Part shown: positions 63,940 to 64,000 of the stretch, piece after piece
Layout: each line of letters starts with the position of its first letter
Position numbering within the stretch: the stretch's first letter is position 1
Assembly: GCF_001570625.1 (NCBI RefSeq)
Contig: NZ_BBQT01000009.1
Coordinates: 55,607 to 119,606 of the forward strand
Direction of reading: 5' to 3'
DNA: 64,000 nucleotides
DNA from: Syntrophomonas wolfei subsp. methylbutyratica
GTDB lineage: Bacteria > Bacillota > Syntrophomonadia > Syntrophomonadales > Syntrophomonadaceae
Translations under genes and position numbers: made by a program
Notes under the pieces: generated by a model
What the model saw: the letters and a program-made list of their open reading frames with translations, nothing else
Database searches by the model: none
What the model was told of the DNA's origin: nothing

Positions 63940-64000
63940 AAGGTCAAGACCTCGATCTATTAGTACCGGTCAGCTTAATGCATCACTACACTTACACACC
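63940..64000 (-). rRNA. rrl: 23S ribosomal RNA, 3' end (cut by window edge)
   Basis: The last 61 bases of the window read on the minus strand as the conserved 23S terminus: GGTGTGTAAGTG, AGCTGACCGGTACTAAT and AGATCGAGGTCTTGACC. The exact 3' end is set by analogy to other 23S genes and may be off by a few bases. Confidence 0.93.

Overview
The window looks like a chromosomal segment of a syntrophic, butyrate-oxidising member of the Syntrophomonadaceae, most likely Syntrophomonas (inference). The reasons are a thiolase/crotonase/3-hydroxybutyryl-CoA dehydrogenase operon, a large acyl-CoA dehydrogenase beside a SatP-type acetate transporter, an HdrABC-FlxABCD electron-transfer operon, a Re-citrate-synthase-type glutamate pathway, and Firmicutes-type regulation (TRAP-like trp leader, BlaI/BlaR1, GatCAB). 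Most genes are on the minus strand, and the 3' end of a minus-strand 23S rRNA plus a 5S rRNA lie at the right edge.

Layout: 1-2.6 kb, thl-crt-hbd behind a probable sigma-54 promoter; 3.2-5.9 kb, hicBA toxin-antitoxin and a blaI/blaR1-like pair with operator dyads; 5.9-11.2 kb, a sugar/nucleoside-type ABC transporter with a DUF3798-like binding lipoprotein; 11.4-18.8 kb, hdrC-hdrB-hdrA-flxD-flxC-flxB-flxA, in which hdrA and flxD each need an in-frame UGA read as selenocysteine; 19-19.6 kb, a RelB/YoeB-type toxin-antitoxin pair; 19.9-20.9 kb, a membrane protein and a YiiX-like peptidase; 21.2-26.9 kb, an unrecognised four-gene plus-strand operon ending in an Hsp70-like ATPase; 27.2-35.3 kb, a MerR regulator, acyl-CoA dehydrogenase, acetate transporter, cell-wall hydrolase, hybrid histidine kinase and metF; 35.6-40.2 kb, isocitrate dehydrogenase, two-subunit aconitase-like enzyme and (Re-)citrate/homocitrate synthase; 40.5-49 kb, gatCAB, DUF554, ligA, pcrA; 49.2-50.1 kb, an Smr protein and a small membrane protein; 50.2-58.7 kb, a complete trp operon (D-C-F-B-A-aroF-E(G)); 58.8-63.2 kb, cobO, a response regulator and a CheA/CheX-like sensor kinase; 63.4-64 kb, a broken 5S copy, a repeat element, 5S rRNA and the end of 23S rRNA.

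How the genes fit together: beta-oxidation enzymes make acetyl-CoA and reducing equivalents, HdrABC-FlxABCD can exchange electrons between NADH, ferredoxin and a disulfide or other acceptor, and acetate leaves through SatP. Citrate synthase, aconitase and isocitrate dehydrogenase form an incomplete oxidative branch giving 2-oxoglutarate for glutamate. The trp operon makes tryptophan from chorismate and carries its own DAHP synthase.

The most interesting signals are: (i) two selenocysteine codons with SECIS-like hairpins in the Hdr/Flx operon; (ii) two arrays of GAG/UAG triplets at 5-nt spacing, one in front of a terminator/antiterminator in the trp leader and one covering the trpD ribosome-binding site, the pattern bound by TRAP; (iii) the unknown Hsp70-like operon; (iv) a family of roughly 230-310 bp fold-back repeat elements with at least six copies, one next to a broken duplicate 5S rRNA gene; (v) a sigma-54-type promoter with upstream dyads in front of the butyrate operon.
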